Source: Methanobrevibacter sp. YE315
GTDB taxonomy: Archaea; Methanobacteriota; Methanobacteria; Methanobacteriales; Methanobacteriaceae
Length of the DNA stretch: 64,000 nt
Assembly: GCF_001548675.1 (NCBI RefSeq)
Contig: NZ_CP010834.1
Location: 1,089,501 to 1,153,500 of the forward strand
Direction: 5' to 3'
Shown: piece after piece, positions 37,909 to 48,281 of the stretch
Numbering within the stretch: the first letter of the stretch is position 1
How the letters are laid out: every line of letters starts with the position of its first letter
Notes under the pieces: generated by a model
Database searches by the model: none
Told to the model about the DNA's origin: nothing
What the model saw: only the letters and a program-made list of their open reading frames with translations
Translations under genes and position numbers: made by a program

Positions 37909-39012
37909 ATGGGTGCTTACAGTTCAGGAAAACGGATTTTTTATTTGGATGTATTGAGGTCCATGGCAATCATTTGCGTAATATTGGCTCATGTATGCAG
38001 ACAGTTCTGTGAATATGCACCTGCAGCTTCATTCAGATGGTTTACAGCAGCATTCTACATTGACATCGGTGTGCTGGGAGTTCCACTTTTTTTAATGATA
38101 AGCGGAGCATTGCTTCTTAACAGGGATTATGACCTAAAGGATTTCATGAAAAGGAGATTCTCCAGAATCCTGATACCTTTCGTATTCTGGTCACTTCTGC
38201 TTCCATTGTGCAAAATGAAATTCTTAGGATTTCCATTCACATTCCATGAATACTGCAGACTGCTCTTTTATAATCAGTATTGGTTTGTCTGGATGCTGAT
38301 TGGTCTTTATCTTCTTTTACCGATTATAAACTCATTCGTTAAGGAATATGACATTCAGGGATTGGAATACATGCTTATAATATGGTTCATATTTATCATA
38401 TTCCTAAGGGAACAGCCTATTGACATTTTAGCAAACATCGATGCTACACATACCCTGGGCTGGAAAGAGACATTGGCAGGGTTTATAGGTTTTATTCCAT
38501 TGGGATATTACCTGTCAGCGAAAAAATTCAAACTGAGCGACAAGGCCATGTGCCTGATCGGTTTGGCAATATTTCTAATATTTACAATCATCAATTTGAG
38601 ATATACCTACATCGCAAGCTGTGAAACCCATAAGCTAATGTATTACGGCTATAAAAGGATAGTATCCACTTTACAGGTGGTCGGGTTATTCCTGTTCATA
38701 AAATACTTCAGCGACTATTGTGAAAATAACTCCTTTGACGACATTAAAAACAAAATCTATAACTTCTTTAAGCAAAACAAATACGTTTCATGGATCATAT
38801 TGTCCATTAGTACCTGCAGCTACGGAATGTTTTTAACACATTATTTCATATTATATCCGCTATTCTACATCAGCGACCATTATTTTGCGATATTTTCAAG
38901 AAATCCTATAATATTGCCTTTAGTTCTGCTGTTCATTTGTGCAACTTCATGGTTGATTACATTCATATTAAGTAAGCTGCCTCTTTTAAAACACATAAGC
39001 GGCGCACATTAA
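37909..39012 (+). CDS. membrane acyltransferase (acyltransferase 3 family)
   Basis: 367 residues with ten or so membrane helices. FYLDVLRSMAIICVILAHV carries the family H in the first helix. OafA/WecH-type enzymes O-acylate sugars in surface polymers. GGAGA lies upstream of ATG 37909. It has its own upstream gap of 86 bp but belongs to the polymer cluster. Confidence 0.85.
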   Translation: MGAYSSGKRIFYLDVLRSMAIICVILAHVCRQFCEYAPAASFRWFTAAFYIDIGVLGVPLFLMISGALLLNRDYDLKDFMKRRFSRILIPFVFWSLLLPLCKMKFLGFPFTFHEYCRLLFYNQYWFVWMLIGLYLLLPIINSFVKEYDIQGLEYMLIIWFIFIIFLREQPIDILANIDATHTLGWKETLAGFIGFIPLGYYLSAKKFKLSDKAMCLIGLAIFLIFTIINLRYTYIASCETHKLMYYGYKRIVSTLQVVGLFLFIKYFSDYCENNSFDDIKNKIYNFFKQNKYVSWIILSISTCSYGMFLTHYFILYPLFYISDHYFAIFSRNPIILPLVLLFICATSWLITFILSKLPLLKHISGAH

Positions 39013-39139
39013 CCGTGATTTTTCTAATCTTAACATTATTAAAATTCATCTTTAATTAACTGAATGTTTAAAATAAATAATCTATAAATATTATCAAAGT
39101 AATAAGTTAAAGTATTATATAACAGAGGGGGTATTTTTA

Positions 39140-41791
39140 ATTTCAATTCAAAATGAACATCAATCCTTTAGCATTATAATGTATACTCATAATGTTGAGG
39201 ATTATTTATCAGAAGCCATTGATTCATTGATTAGTCAAAGCCTCGATTTTAAAGATAATGTTCAATTGATTATTGTCGATGGGCAAAGTGAAGATGAGAC
39301 CAGAAATATTGCCCAAAAATATGCAAATGAATACCCTGAAAACATCATCATATTATCCAATGATGAGGATAACATTTATTCCGCTTATAATAATGCATTA
39401 AATCATGCTGATGGAGATTATATCAATTTCATGCTTCCTATTGATGTCATCTCCAAAAACGCATTGAAAAAGATAAACGAGACATTCCAAAAAGATGATG
39501 TTGAAATCATCACATTGCCTATTGAATATCTGGATACCGAAAAAGCATACCCATTAAAGTTCAAGTTTGAAGAGGACAGTGAAGAGTATGTGGACTTGAG
39601 GAAAAACGAACTGTTAATACAGACCGATGTTTTCAGCGCTTTTATCAGGAAAAGTACAATAGGCGGTTTAAGATTCACAGATATCGAAAGGGCAGATACA
39701 CTCTTTATCAACGAGATTCTCTTAAAGGAAAAAAGGTATAGGATTGTCCAGGATGAAACCTATTATGCCCGTGAAAGGTTCACCAATCCGGAGGATAACG
39801 ATACCATTAAAGAAAAGATATTTGACTCCTTCGAATTGTTCTACAATAAGCTGATAGACATTTCCATTGAAAAGGAGGATACAGTTCCATATTTCATTCA
39901 AAACACTATGCTCCATTATCTTGAAGATATCATAAGCATAAGCGACATTGAAGAGATTTTCACAAATCCCACCGAAAGGAGCCGATTCTGGGATGAGCTG
40001 TTGAATATTTTAAACCAATTGGATGAGAGAAACATTTCATTGAATACCACATTAAAGAAAACATCAAGGGATTTTCTGATTTATCTTAAAAATGACGAGT
40101 TTCACGTTGAAACACAAGGAAAGGAAATCTATCTGAAATCAGATTCATATATAATTGACTTGCTGCATAACCGCAGCATCTATTTTGATATTGTAAAACT
40201 TAGAGATGGATTTTTGCATATTTCAGGTACATTTTCCAGCACTTGCGATAAAAGATTCATTTCAGTTGAGGCAATCAAGTCCGGAAAAACAATCAAAGAG
40301 ATTTATGAGGCAAAAGAGGTTGAATATCCAAACACATATAGGCAAACCCAAAACATGCTCTCCATTCCATGGTATTACTATTACAGCTTTGATTTGAAGA
40401 TACCAGTAGAGCATGACGAATCATGCAGCATATCCCTTAGGGTAATATATCAGGAAAACGATGAAAGGATAGAAATGGACTGCAAAGTCAATTCAAGAAA
40501 ATACGTATTTTTATCAGAGCATGGAAATTACTTCAGAAAGAACGATCAGATAGTACTTTTGAAAAAATTCGTATTGTACATTAGGCCTCATTCCTATCTC
40601 AGGGCATCTTATTATGAGATAAAGGCATTAATCAAGATTATACTGTCCAATATCCCATTCAATCATAGGATTAGGGCATTGTTTTATAGGATTGTCTATT
40701 TCATTGCATATATATTTATGAAAAACCGCAAGATTTGGCTGTTTTCAGATAGGATTAATCTGTCCTGCGATAATGGCGAGCATTTCTTCAGGTATGCTGC
40801 CAACATCAAAGACGACGTTAAAAAATACTTTGTCATCGAAAAAAACTGTGAAGACTACAAAAGATTAAGAAAGTCCTACGGCAGTAAGATTGTTCCTTTC
40901 GGTTCAGTGAAACATAAATTCCTGTTCATGTTTACCGAAAAGTTCATGCAGTCCCAAATTTCACCGGTAACCAACAATCCATTTAAGGATTTTGATATGA
41001 GATTATACGCCGGTTTGTCAACCGGGGAAAACTATTTCCTGCAGCATGGAGTTGCAAGATACGACATGTCAAGCTGGATGACACAATTTGACAAGAATCT
41101 GGAGCTTGTTTTGGCCGTTTCAGAATATGACTGCAAGGAATTTACCAGTGAAAACTATAATTTCGATGAGGATATTGTTAAGATTCTTGGTTTTCCAAGA
41201 TACGACAATTTAACAAATGCCCATCTCAAAAAGCAGATTGTCATAATGCCAACCTGGAGGAATTATATTAAAAATAGCTATCAACTGATTAATTCTGAAT
41301 ATTATGCAAGATTCAACAGTTTAATCAATAATGAAAGGTTAATTGAGTATGCGAAGAAAAAAGGATATGAAATAATCCTGAAGCCTCATCCGTTAATGTA
41401 TGAGTTCATCGACAGTTTCGATAAAAATGACTATGTCAAAATAGACAATGTTACAAAGCATCATGAAATCCTATGTGATTCCTCATTGATGATTACTGAT
41501 TATTCCTCTGTTGCATTTGATTTTGCATATCTTAAAAAGCCAATTATATATTACCAGTACGAGCACGGAGGAGACCATCATTTTGATATTGAGGCTCCAT
41601 TGGCCGATGAATCAATAATGAACTTTGGTGATACAATCGGTGATGAGGACATGCTGATTGATAAGATTATAAAATATATTGATAATGATTGTGAGATGGA
41701 AGAGGAATACAAATTAAGAGTTGACAATTTCTTCAAATATACGGATAAGAACAATTCAAAAAGAGTTTATGAATGGGTTTATAAGCATTAA
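39140..41791 (+). CDS. GT2 fused to CDP-glycerol glycerophosphotransferase
   Basis: 883 residues if started at ATT 39140; the first ATG in frame is 39179 (870 residues). I prefer 39140 because AGAGGGGG lies at 39124-39130 and the first GT2 strand (SFSIIMYTHN) precedes the ATG. Residues 1-250: GT2 with DGQSEDETR and DGDYINFM. Middle: a beta-rich region (330-480). From about 510: TagF type with LQHGVARYD, LGFPRYDN, MPTWRNY, KPHPLMYEF and TDYSSVAFDFAY. It likely adds a sugar and then glycerol phosphate. Confidence 0.82.
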   Translation: MSIQNEHQSFSIIMYTHNVEDYLSEAIDSLISQSLDFKDNVQLIIVDGQSEDETRNIAQKYANEYPENIIILSNDEDNIYSAYNNALNHADGDYINFMLPIDVISKNALKKINETFQKDDVEIITLPIEYLDTEKAYPLKFKFEEDSEEYVDLRKNELLIQTDVFSAFIRKSTIGGLRFTDIERADTLFINEILLKEKRYRIVQDETYYARERFTNPEDNDTIKEKIFDSFELFYNKLIDISIEKEDTVPYFIQNTMLHYLEDIISISDIEEIFTNPTERSRFWDELLNILNQLDERNISLNTTLKKTSRDFLIYLKNDEFHVETQGKEIYLKSDSYIIDLLHNRSIYFDIVKLRDGFLHISGTFSSTCDKRFISVEAIKSGKTIKEIYEAKEVEYPNTYRQTQNMLSIPWYYYYSFDLKIPVEHDESCSISLRVIYQENDERIEMDCKVNSRKYVFLSEHGNYFRKNDQIVLLKKFVLYIRPHSYLRASYYEIKALIKIILSNIPFNHRIRALFYRIVYFIAYIFMKNRKIWLFSDRINLSCDNGEHFFRYAANIKDDVKKYFVIEKNCEDYKRLRKSYGSKIVPFGSVKHKFLFMFTEKFMQSQISPVTNNPFKDFDMRLYAGLSTGENYFLQHGVARYDMSSWMTQFDKNLELVLAVSEYDCKEFTSENYNFDEDIVKILGFPRYDNLTNAHLKKQIVIMPTWRNYIKNSYQLINSEYYARFNSLINNERLIEYAKKKGYEIILKPHPLMYEFIDSFDKNDYVKIDNVTKHHEILCDSSLMITDYSSVAFDFAYLKKPIIYYQYEHGGDHHFDIEAPLADESIMNFGDTIGDEDMLIDKIIKYIDNDCEMEEEYKLRVDNFFKYTDKNNSKRVYEWVYKH

Positions 41792-41811
41792 TTAGATTTA
41801 TAGTGAGATTT

Positions 41812-44037
41812 ATGGAAAATAATAAATATATTTGGATTTTTGGAGGAAAAAACGAAACTGTTGCCAACAGCAACATTTTCAGCTTTTGGAAATATTGCCT
41901 CCAAAAGGATGATGAAATAGACAAGTTTATCATATTAAAAAGCAATGGGGTTAACTTAAAGCTATATGATGGCCTTAAAGACAATGAAAAGGACCATGTC
42001 ATATGGTTTAACTCAAAAGAGCACATCGAATTATATGACCGTGCAGATTTGGTGTTCATATCCGATTCAACCGATGAGGTCGCCCCCAACAGGAATCATA
42101 AATGGGCTTATGATCCTGAGATTAACAAATCAATCATCATTATTCCAAATGAATCAGGTTCTCTAGTCAAATCAAAGATAACCGGAGAATCCTTTAACAA
42201 TTCAATATTCAGATATTGTGTATTCGATGAAAATGAGATGGATATTTTGAAAGAGGAAAATAATTTCAAGCAATATCAGTTGAAATACGTGAAATATCCT
42301 CTCAAATATGATAGCGAATTTTCAAGAAAGATGAAATCTGAAAGTGCCGGCCAGATACTGTGGTTTGTAGAATGGAGATACTACAACGATAATAGAAATG
42401 AAATGGCCGATGATTTAATCAATACCTTAAAATCAAATCAGCTGAAGGATTATCTAGATTCACGCAATCTAAACTTGAAAGTCTGTCTTCACAGGTATTA
42501 TAAAAAAGGAATGTTTAAAGACATCTATTCCTGTGAAAACGAAAAAATTCAAATATTCAACGAAAATGATGTTGAGGTTAATGATGAAATGTTTAAATCA
42601 GAACTGTTAATTACGGATTATTCTTCAATAGCCTTTGATTTTACATTTTTAGATAAACCTGTGCTGTTATACCAGCCTGATTTGGATCATGTTTATGAAA
42701 AAAGACAGTTCAATGTTGAATTTGGTGAACTTAACGAACATGCAATCAGGACCAGTGATGATTTAATCAAAGCATTAAAGGAAAAGGACTTCAAGATCAA
42801 TCCGATTTTTGATATATTTGACAAGAACAGCTTCAATAACGGCAATTCCCATATTGAAGAGTTATATGATTATCTTTATGATATTCAAATGAATAAGATT
42901 ACTTTTTTAGGATATAATTTTTATGGCTTTGGAGGAACCGTTAACGCAACAAAAGCCTTGGCTGAAGGTTTAGTGAATCATGGCTATCTTGTAGAGATGT
43001 TTTCATTATTCAAAAAGCCACCGATATCTGAATTGCCTAACGGTATCAATTTCAATCATGCTTTTGATGTTGATTCAAGAAAGGGTAGGGTGAAGACATT
43101 CCCATTTAAATTCATCCCGAAATATGGTTATTTAAGACATGAAGCCAATCTTGAAGCCATTAATCCATATTCATCATACAGATTGAAAAAGCTTCTCAAA
43201 AACATTAAATCACATACTGTCGTTTCAACCAGAGACACCCTGCATCTATACCTGGAGGAAGCGAAATCCGAATTCATCAAAAATAAACTATATTTCTTCC
43301 ATGCATCTGCTGATGTGGTTGATGTTATGTATCCTGGATTGATATCAAAACTTAAAAACAAAAGGTTATCCAAGGCGGTTTTTGTAACCGAGAACAACAG
43401 ATTGGAATTTGAACGCCTTCATGATTATGCAAATTATGATTCATATATTGTCACTGGAAATGCGCTGGAATCATCAAAAGTCATTGATAGAGATAAAATA
43501 AAGCCGGTGCCTGAAAAAGAGATATATAAAGGCATCTATCTTTTAAGAATCAGTACTGAAAGAAAAGAGGATATTGACAACCTATTTGAATTTGGAGAAT
43601 ACCTGAAGAAAAACAACATCAAGAACATCATCATTGATGTTTACGGTTCTGGAAATTGCGTCGACGAATTTTTGGATGAATTATATGAAAGGAATCTGCA
43701 GAATATTATCCATTATAAGAACAACACCAATTTCCCGATTGATGAAATCCGCAAGCATGATTTCGTATGTGATTTGACATTAGTTCAAAGTTTTGGAATG
43801 ACATATCTGGAAGGAATCCTAAACGGCAAAAAGGTATTCTGTATGGAAAATGCCGGATCTTTGGAAGTGATGGAAAATATTCCAAATTCATATGTCGAAT
43901 CATTTGAATGGTTATCTGAAGAGATTTCAGATATTCACAATATACCTGGCGAAGAGTTGAAATCAAATTATGATGCTATCTTAGACAAGTACTCTCAGGA
44001 TGTTGTATGTGAAAAATTCATTTCATTTTTGGATTGA
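41812..44037 (+). CDS. TagF-like domain fused to GT4 glycosyltransferase
   Basis: 741 residues. The N-terminal half resembles the glycerophosphotransferase fold: ITDYSSIAFDFTFLDKP and a glycerol-binding-like tail are present. The WHGTPLK motif of the neighbours is missing, and HRYYKKG stands where HPxx is usual, so this half may have changed acceptor or lost activity. The C-terminal half is GT4 (GYNFYGFGGTVNATKALAEGL, QSFGMTYLEG). ATG 41812, 20 bp after the preceding gene. Confidence 0.75.
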   Translation: MENNKYIWIFGGKNETVANSNIFSFWKYCLQKDDEIDKFIILKSNGVNLKLYDGLKDNEKDHVIWFNSKEHIELYDRADLVFISDSTDEVAPNRNHKWAYDPEINKSIIIIPNESGSLVKSKITGESFNNSIFRYCVFDENEMDILKEENNFKQYQLKYVKYPLKYDSEFSRKMKSESAGQILWFVEWRYYNDNRNEMADDLINTLKSNQLKDYLDSRNLNLKVCLHRYYKKGMFKDIYSCENEKIQIFNENDVEVNDEMFKSELLITDYSSIAFDFTFLDKPVLLYQPDLDHVYEKRQFNVEFGELNEHAIRTSDDLIKALKEKDFKINPIFDIFDKNSFNNGNSHIEELYDYLYDIQMNKITFLGYNFYGFGGTVNATKALAEGLVNHGYLVEMFSLFKKPPISELPNGINFNHAFDVDSRKGRVKTFPFKFIPKYGYLRHEANLEAINPYSSYRLKKLLKNIKSHTVVSTRDTLHLYLEEAKSEFIKNKLYFFHASADVVDVMYPGLISKLKNKRLSKAVFVTENNRLEFERLHDYANYDSYIVTGNALESSKVIDRDKIKPVPEKEIYKGIYLLRISTERKEDIDNLFEFGEYLKKNNIKNIIIDVYGSGNCVDEFLDELYERNLQNIIHYKNNTNFPIDEIRKHDFVCDLTLVQSFGMTYLEGILNGKKVFCMENAGSLEVMENIPNSYVESFEWLSEEISDIHNIPGEELKSNYDAILDKYSQDVVCEKFISFLD

Positions 44038-44120
44038 ATAACAACTATTTTTTTAAATTTTGTCTATATTTCTGAAATTAAATGAACATGATTTAAATAT
44101 ACCAAATTATATAATTTATA

Positions 44121-44140
44121 ATGTAGATTATATTCTACAT
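44121..44140. promoter_or_regulatory. perfect inverted repeat before the amino-acid ABC operon
   Basis: ATGTAGA (44121-44127) and TCTACAT (44134-44140) form a perfect 7-bp inverted repeat with a TTATAT centre, 28 bp before the start of the binding-protein gene. It overlaps the likely promoter and is a candidate operator for an amino-acid-sensing regulator. Confidence 0.5.
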
Positions 44141-44167
44141 GTAGTTATAACTATTTGGTGTTTTAAA

Positions 44168-44992
44168 ATGAATAAAAAGATAGGTTTTATTTTAGCTTTA
44201 GTAGTTATCTCTTTAATGATGTTAACTAGTGTAAGCGCAGGATTTTTAGACTTTTTAGGTGGTGACAATGCTACTGCAAACGATGAAAACACTTTCATTG
44301 TTGGTTTTGACGCAGAATTCCCACCTTACGGATACAAAGATGCTAATGGAAGCTATGTTGGTTTCGATTTAGACTTAGCAAAAGAAGTTTGTGAAAGAAA
44401 CAATTGGACATTCAAAGCGCAACCTATTGATTGGGATGCTAAAGACGCAGAATTAGATTCCGGTTCTATCGACTGTATTTGGAACGGATTTACCATTGAC
44501 GGCAGAGAAGACAACTACACTTGGTCTAATGCTTACTTCGACAACAAACAAATATTTGTTGTAAAATCTGATTCAAACATTTCATCTATCGATGACTTAA
44601 AATGCAAAACAGTAGAAGTACAAAAAGATTCATCTGCTTTAGCAGCTCTTCAAGGCGACAACAAAACCATTGCTGACACTTTCGGTACTTTAACTGAAGT
44701 AGCAGACTATAACACCGCATTCATGGATTTAGAATCCGGTGCATGTGACGCAATAGCTATGGATATTGGTGTTGCAGAATACGATATTAAAAACAAAAAC
44801 GAATCTGCTGATAATTTCAAAATCTTAAATGAATCAATCACCACCGAAAAATACGGTGTCGGATTCAAACTCGGAAACGATGATTTGAAAAACAAAGTAC
44901 AAACTACTTTAGACGAAATGTTTAAAGACGGTACTGTTGCTAAAATCGCAGAAAAATATGGTATTTCTCAAGACGCTTTGATCCAACCATAA
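44168..44992 (+). CDS. amino-acid ABC transporter, extracellular binding protein
   Basis: 274 residues, signal peptide (hydrophobic about 7-26), then the SBP-3 fold: FDAEFPPYGYKDANGSYVGFDLDLA and WNGFTIDGRED. It binds polar amino acids outside the cell and hands them to the permease. ATG 44168 is chosen over an upstream frame beginning at 44060 because GGTG and a proper signal peptide start here. Specificity is not decidable. Confidence 0.9.
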   Translation: MNKKIGFILALVVISLMMLTSVSAGFLDFLGGDNATANDENTFIVGFDAEFPPYGYKDANGSYVGFDLDLAKEVCERNNWTFKAQPIDWDAKDAELDSGSIDCIWNGFTIDGREDNYTWSNAYFDNKQIFVVKSDSNISSIDDLKCKTVEVQKDSSALAALQGDNKTIADTFGTLTEVADYNTAFMDLESGACDAIAMDIGVAEYDIKNKNESADNFKILNESITTEKYGVGFKLGNDDLKNKVQTTLDEMFKDGTVAKIAEKYGISQDALIQP

Positions 44993-45023
44993 ATTGATTA
45001 GTTAAGAAGGGAGAATTAGTTAT

Positions 45024-45674
45024 ATGATAATAGGTAATGTAATTTCACAATTACTTGGGGGTATGGTTACTTCCATTGAAATATTCCTGCTTACATTACT
45101 ATTCGCCCTTCCTCTCGGTTTACTTGTTGCCGCAGGAAGGATGAGTAGCTTCGCACCAATCAGATGGCTGATGAAGATTTATATTTCAATCATGAGGGGT
45201 ACACCATTGATGTTGCAGTTAATCGTAGTATTTTTCGCACCATATTATGTATTTGGAATGAGCCTATCTAGTGATTACAGGTTTATTGCAGTTATCATTG
45301 CATTTACCATTAATTATGCAGCTTATTTCGCTGAAATATATAGAGGGGGGATTGAAGCTATTCCTAAAGGACAATACGAAGCTGCACAGGTGTTAGGTTA
45401 TAGTAGGCTTGAAACATTCTTTATAATTATCCTACCTCAAGTATTTAAGATAATTCTTCCTTCAGTAACTAATGAAGTGATTACTCTTGTAAAAGATACT
45501 TCTCTTTCATTTGTAATTGCAATTCCGGAAATGTTTACAGTAGCTAAACAGATTGCAGCAGCCGACGCATCAATTGCGGCATTGCTCGTTGCAGGTTTAT
45601 TCTATTACGTTTTCAATGTCTTGGTTGCATTTGTAATGGAACACCTAGAAAACAGAATGAGTTATTATGATTAG
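45024..45674 (+). CDS. amino-acid ABC transporter permease
   Basis: 216 residues, about five membrane helices. RGTPLMLQL and the EAAQVLGYSRLETFFIIILPQ loop (EAA motif) identify the His/Glu/Gln permease family. It lies 31 bp after the binding protein. It works with the ATPase downstream. Confidence 0.9.
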   Translation: MIIGNVISQLLGGMVTSIEIFLLTLLFALPLGLLVAAGRMSSFAPIRWLMKIYISIMRGTPLMLQLIVVFFAPYYVFGMSLSSDYRFIAVIIAFTINYAAYFAEIYRGGIEAIPKGQYEAAQVLGYSRLETFFIIILPQVFKIILPSVTNEVITLVKDTSLSFVIAIPEMFTVAKQIAAADASIAALLVAGLFYYVFNVLVAFVMEHLENRMSYYD

Positions 45675-45683
45675 AGGGGTATT

Positions 45684-46367
45684 ATGAGTTTACTTGAAAT
45701 TAAAAATCTTAAAAAAAGCTTTGGCGACAATGTCGTTTTAAAAGACATTTCACTTAAAGTTGAAAGAGGTGAAGTATTGGCAATCATCGGCCCTTCAGGA
45801 TCAGGAAAATCCACTTTGCTCAGATGCATAACAGGACTTGATCATGAAGACAGCGGTGTAATCAACTTTGACGGAACTTTTGGATTGGTTTTCCAGAATT
45901 TCAACCTGTTTCCACATCATTCCGTAATGAAAAACATAACCAATGCTCCTTTAAAAGTTCAAAAAAGAAACAAAGAAGAAGTTTATGACCATGCCCGTGA
46001 TTTGCTTAAAAAGATGGGCTTGGAAGACAAGGAAAACGCCTATCCATGTGAGCTTTCAGGTGGTCAGCAACAAAGGGTTTCAATTGCAAGAGCACTGGCA
46101 ATGAATCCTGACATACTATTCTTTGATGAACCTACTTCAGCGCTTGACCCTGAACTTACAGGCGAGATTTTGACTGTAATCAAACAGTTGGCTGCTGAAA
46201 AAATGACTATGGTTATCGTTACCCACGAAATGAATTTTGCGCGCAATGTATCAGATACAATCATATTCATGGACGGGGGCGTAATTGTAGAAGAAGGTTC
46301 ACCTGAAGAGGTATTTTCATCTAACAACCAAAGAATGCAGGAATTCTTGGGTAAATTTAACGATTAA
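45684..46367 (+). CDS. amino-acid ABC transporter ATPase (GlnQ-like)
   Basis: 227 residues. Walker A GPSGSGKS (35-42), signature LSGGQQQR, Walker [15 protein letters not shown] and the H-loop VTHEM. It supplies energy to the transporter formed with the two genes upstream. AGAGGGG precedes ATG 45684; it ends at a terminator. Confidence 0.92.
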   Translation: MSLLEIKNLKKSFGDNVVLKDISLKVERGEVLAIIGPSGSGKSTLLRCITGLDHEDSGVINFDGTFGLVFQNFNLFPHHSVMKNITNAPLKVQKRNKEEVYDHARDLLKKMGLEDKENAYPCELSGGQQQRVSIARALAMNPDILFFDEPTSALDPELTGEILTVIKQLAAEKMTMVIVTHEMNFARNVSDTIIFMDGGVIVEEGSPEEVFSSNNQRMQEFLGKFND

Positions 46368-46402
46368 AGATAACTTTTTATCTTTAAATCAACTCTTTTT
46401 TT
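46364..46402 (+). terminator. terminator of the amino-acid ABC operon
   Basis: TTAAAGATAA (46364-46373) pairs with TTATCTTTAA (46378-46387), followed by a T-run at 46395-46402. The stop codon sits in the stem. Confidence 0.75.
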
Positions 46403-46465
46403 ATTAGAAAACATTTTAAATCATAAAGGAAATAAATCATAGTATAAATCTTTTTTAAGGGTAAT

Positions 46466-48265
46466 ATGTTTGTTAATGATTTAATATATGATTTAAATTT
46501 AAGAAAAAAGGATACAATTTATTTAATTGCTTTATTATTTTTCAGCATTATTGTAACCGTAATTTCAATAGATTATCATATGGTAGTAGATGTTAAATCT
46601 GATGTTTTGGTTTATCTGACAAACGCTTTATTCTACTCCGGTTTAAGTGAAAACATACATAACACTTCAACACTTTATTTATCGCCCGTAATCTGTTTTT
46701 TGACTGGAGTTCTATTTAAATTTGGGCTTGGAAAGGAATCAATTTTTATTGTGACAGGATTTTTCTCAATACTGGCTAATCTAAGTATGTATATTCTTTT
46801 AAAATACAGGTTCAATCAGATATTCTCATTATTTGGGGCTGTTCTTTTCGGCAGTTTTAATTTAATATTAACCTATTGGGCCGATGGGACACTTGATGTA
46901 TCTGTAATAAGCATTTCAATCTGGGTTATCATCTTTTTGATATTGGCGGTATATGAAAATCCTAAATATTATATGGTATGCTTCCCCTTGGCTGTGTTGA
47001 GCATATTTACACGATATTCAGCATTGTTTATACTTCCACTGCTTTTATTGTATTTTTTAAGTAAAAATGACTTTTTCAATGTTATCGACACTTTCCTGTA
47101 TGATAGGGAAGAATTCCGCAAAAACGCCCATAACTATCTAAATAGTTCCGAATTTAAATACATCATGATGGGATTGCTGATAGCTTTAGTTCTATTCATT
47201 TTAATATGCGTACTTATCAGCTCATTTGGATCCGGATTGACCTTCATTACACAGATTTCCGAATCTGTTGGAGGATTCAACGATGATTACAAGTATCAGA
47301 CAACCCCCGGTTACACAGATAACTCAACATTTTACATATTCAATTTCATACGCATGCTAAACTTCGGTTCACTGCAGATTTTAGGTGTTGATCTATCGAA
47401 ATTCATAATAATATTTGTTGTTCTGGCCGTTGCAATACGAATAATGAACTTTATAGCAAATAAGGATACTCTTAATGAAATCATATCAAGCAAAAAATCA
47501 TTTAAGGGCGAAAGTTTTGAAAAATACTTATTGATTTCTCTTATTCCATTGACTTTAATATTCATTTATTCATTGACATACAATCATCTGCTGGCAAATA
47601 TGGTAATGCTGGTCGAAATGGTTGTCGTATTTTCCATTCTGGATAAGCTGCCTATCAACAGGAAATTTTATTCAATGGATTTCCTATGCATTGCCTGGTT
47701 TTTAGTTTATTTCATATTCTTTAGCCTTATAAACATTAAGACATACAGATATCTGATTTCATGCATACCTCCGCTTGTCTATTTTACTGTTTGGGCGTTG
47801 GACTGCATATCACAAACCTTATTGAATGGTTTGGAAAACCGGGATTCATTTATTTATAGGCTTACAAGGAACCCTACATTCGAATTTTCAAACCAGAGAC
47901 GCAATAGATACCTGAAAATCATAATAATTTTAGGCATAGTTCTCCTGATGGCACATTCCATAACATTTGATAGGGGAACTAAAATGCCAATTCTTGATGA
48001 CGACTTGGATAATGTCTGCTATTATCTGAAAACACATGACCCTGATTACATCAACAAGAATATATCAACTGATAATGAATATTGTATGAGATACGGTACC
48101 TGGTATCTGCACAAGGATGTGAAACTGAACAGTTCGGTATTTTATGGAACGCCGAGTGATGATTATTTCCTTACAAAACATTACGTCAGACATAAGGATT
48201 TGGATAGGCTGCAGGTATCCGGAAGTGTGAGCTTATTTGAAAAGAAACCTGAATTAGAATATTAA
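46466..48265 (+). CDS. multi-spanning GT-C-like glycosyltransferase
   Basis: 599 residues with roughly ten to twelve membrane helices and a C-terminal extracellular tail of about 90 residues. DVKSDVLVYL in the first loop carries acidic residues like those of GT39/ArnT enzymes, which transfer sugars from polyprenyl-phosphate carriers. Short RBS GGGT before ATG 46466. The GT2 gene follows within 16 bp. Confidence 0.72.
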   Translation: MFVNDLIYDLNLRKKDTIYLIALLFFSIIVTVISIDYHMVVDVKSDVLVYLTNALFYSGLSENIHNTSTLYLSPVICFLTGVLFKFGLGKESIFIVTGFFSILANLSMYILLKYRFNQIFSLFGAVLFGSFNLILTYWADGTLDVSVISISIWVIIFLILAVYENPKYYMVCFPLAVLSIFTRYSALFILPLLLLYFLSKNDFFNVIDTFLYDREEFRKNAHNYLNSSEFKYIMMGLLIALVLFILICVLISSFGSGLTFITQISESVGGFNDDYKYQTTPGYTDNSTFYIFNFIRMLNFGSLQILGVDLSKFIIIFVVLAVAIRIMNFIANKDTLNEIISSKKSFKGESFEKYLLISLIPLTLIFIYSLTYNHLLANMVMLVEMVVVFSILDKLPINRKFYSMDFLCIAWFLVYFIFFSLINIKTYRYLISCIPPLVYFTVWALDCISQTLLNGLENRDSFIYRLTRNPTFEFSNQRRNRYLKIIIILGIVLLMAHSITFDRGTKMPILDDDLDNVCYYLKTHDPDYINKNISTDNEYCMRYGTWYLHKDVKLNSSVFYGTPSDDYFLTKHYVRHKDLDRLQVSGSVSLFEKKPELEY

Positions 48266-48281
48266 GGAGGATTATCAAACC

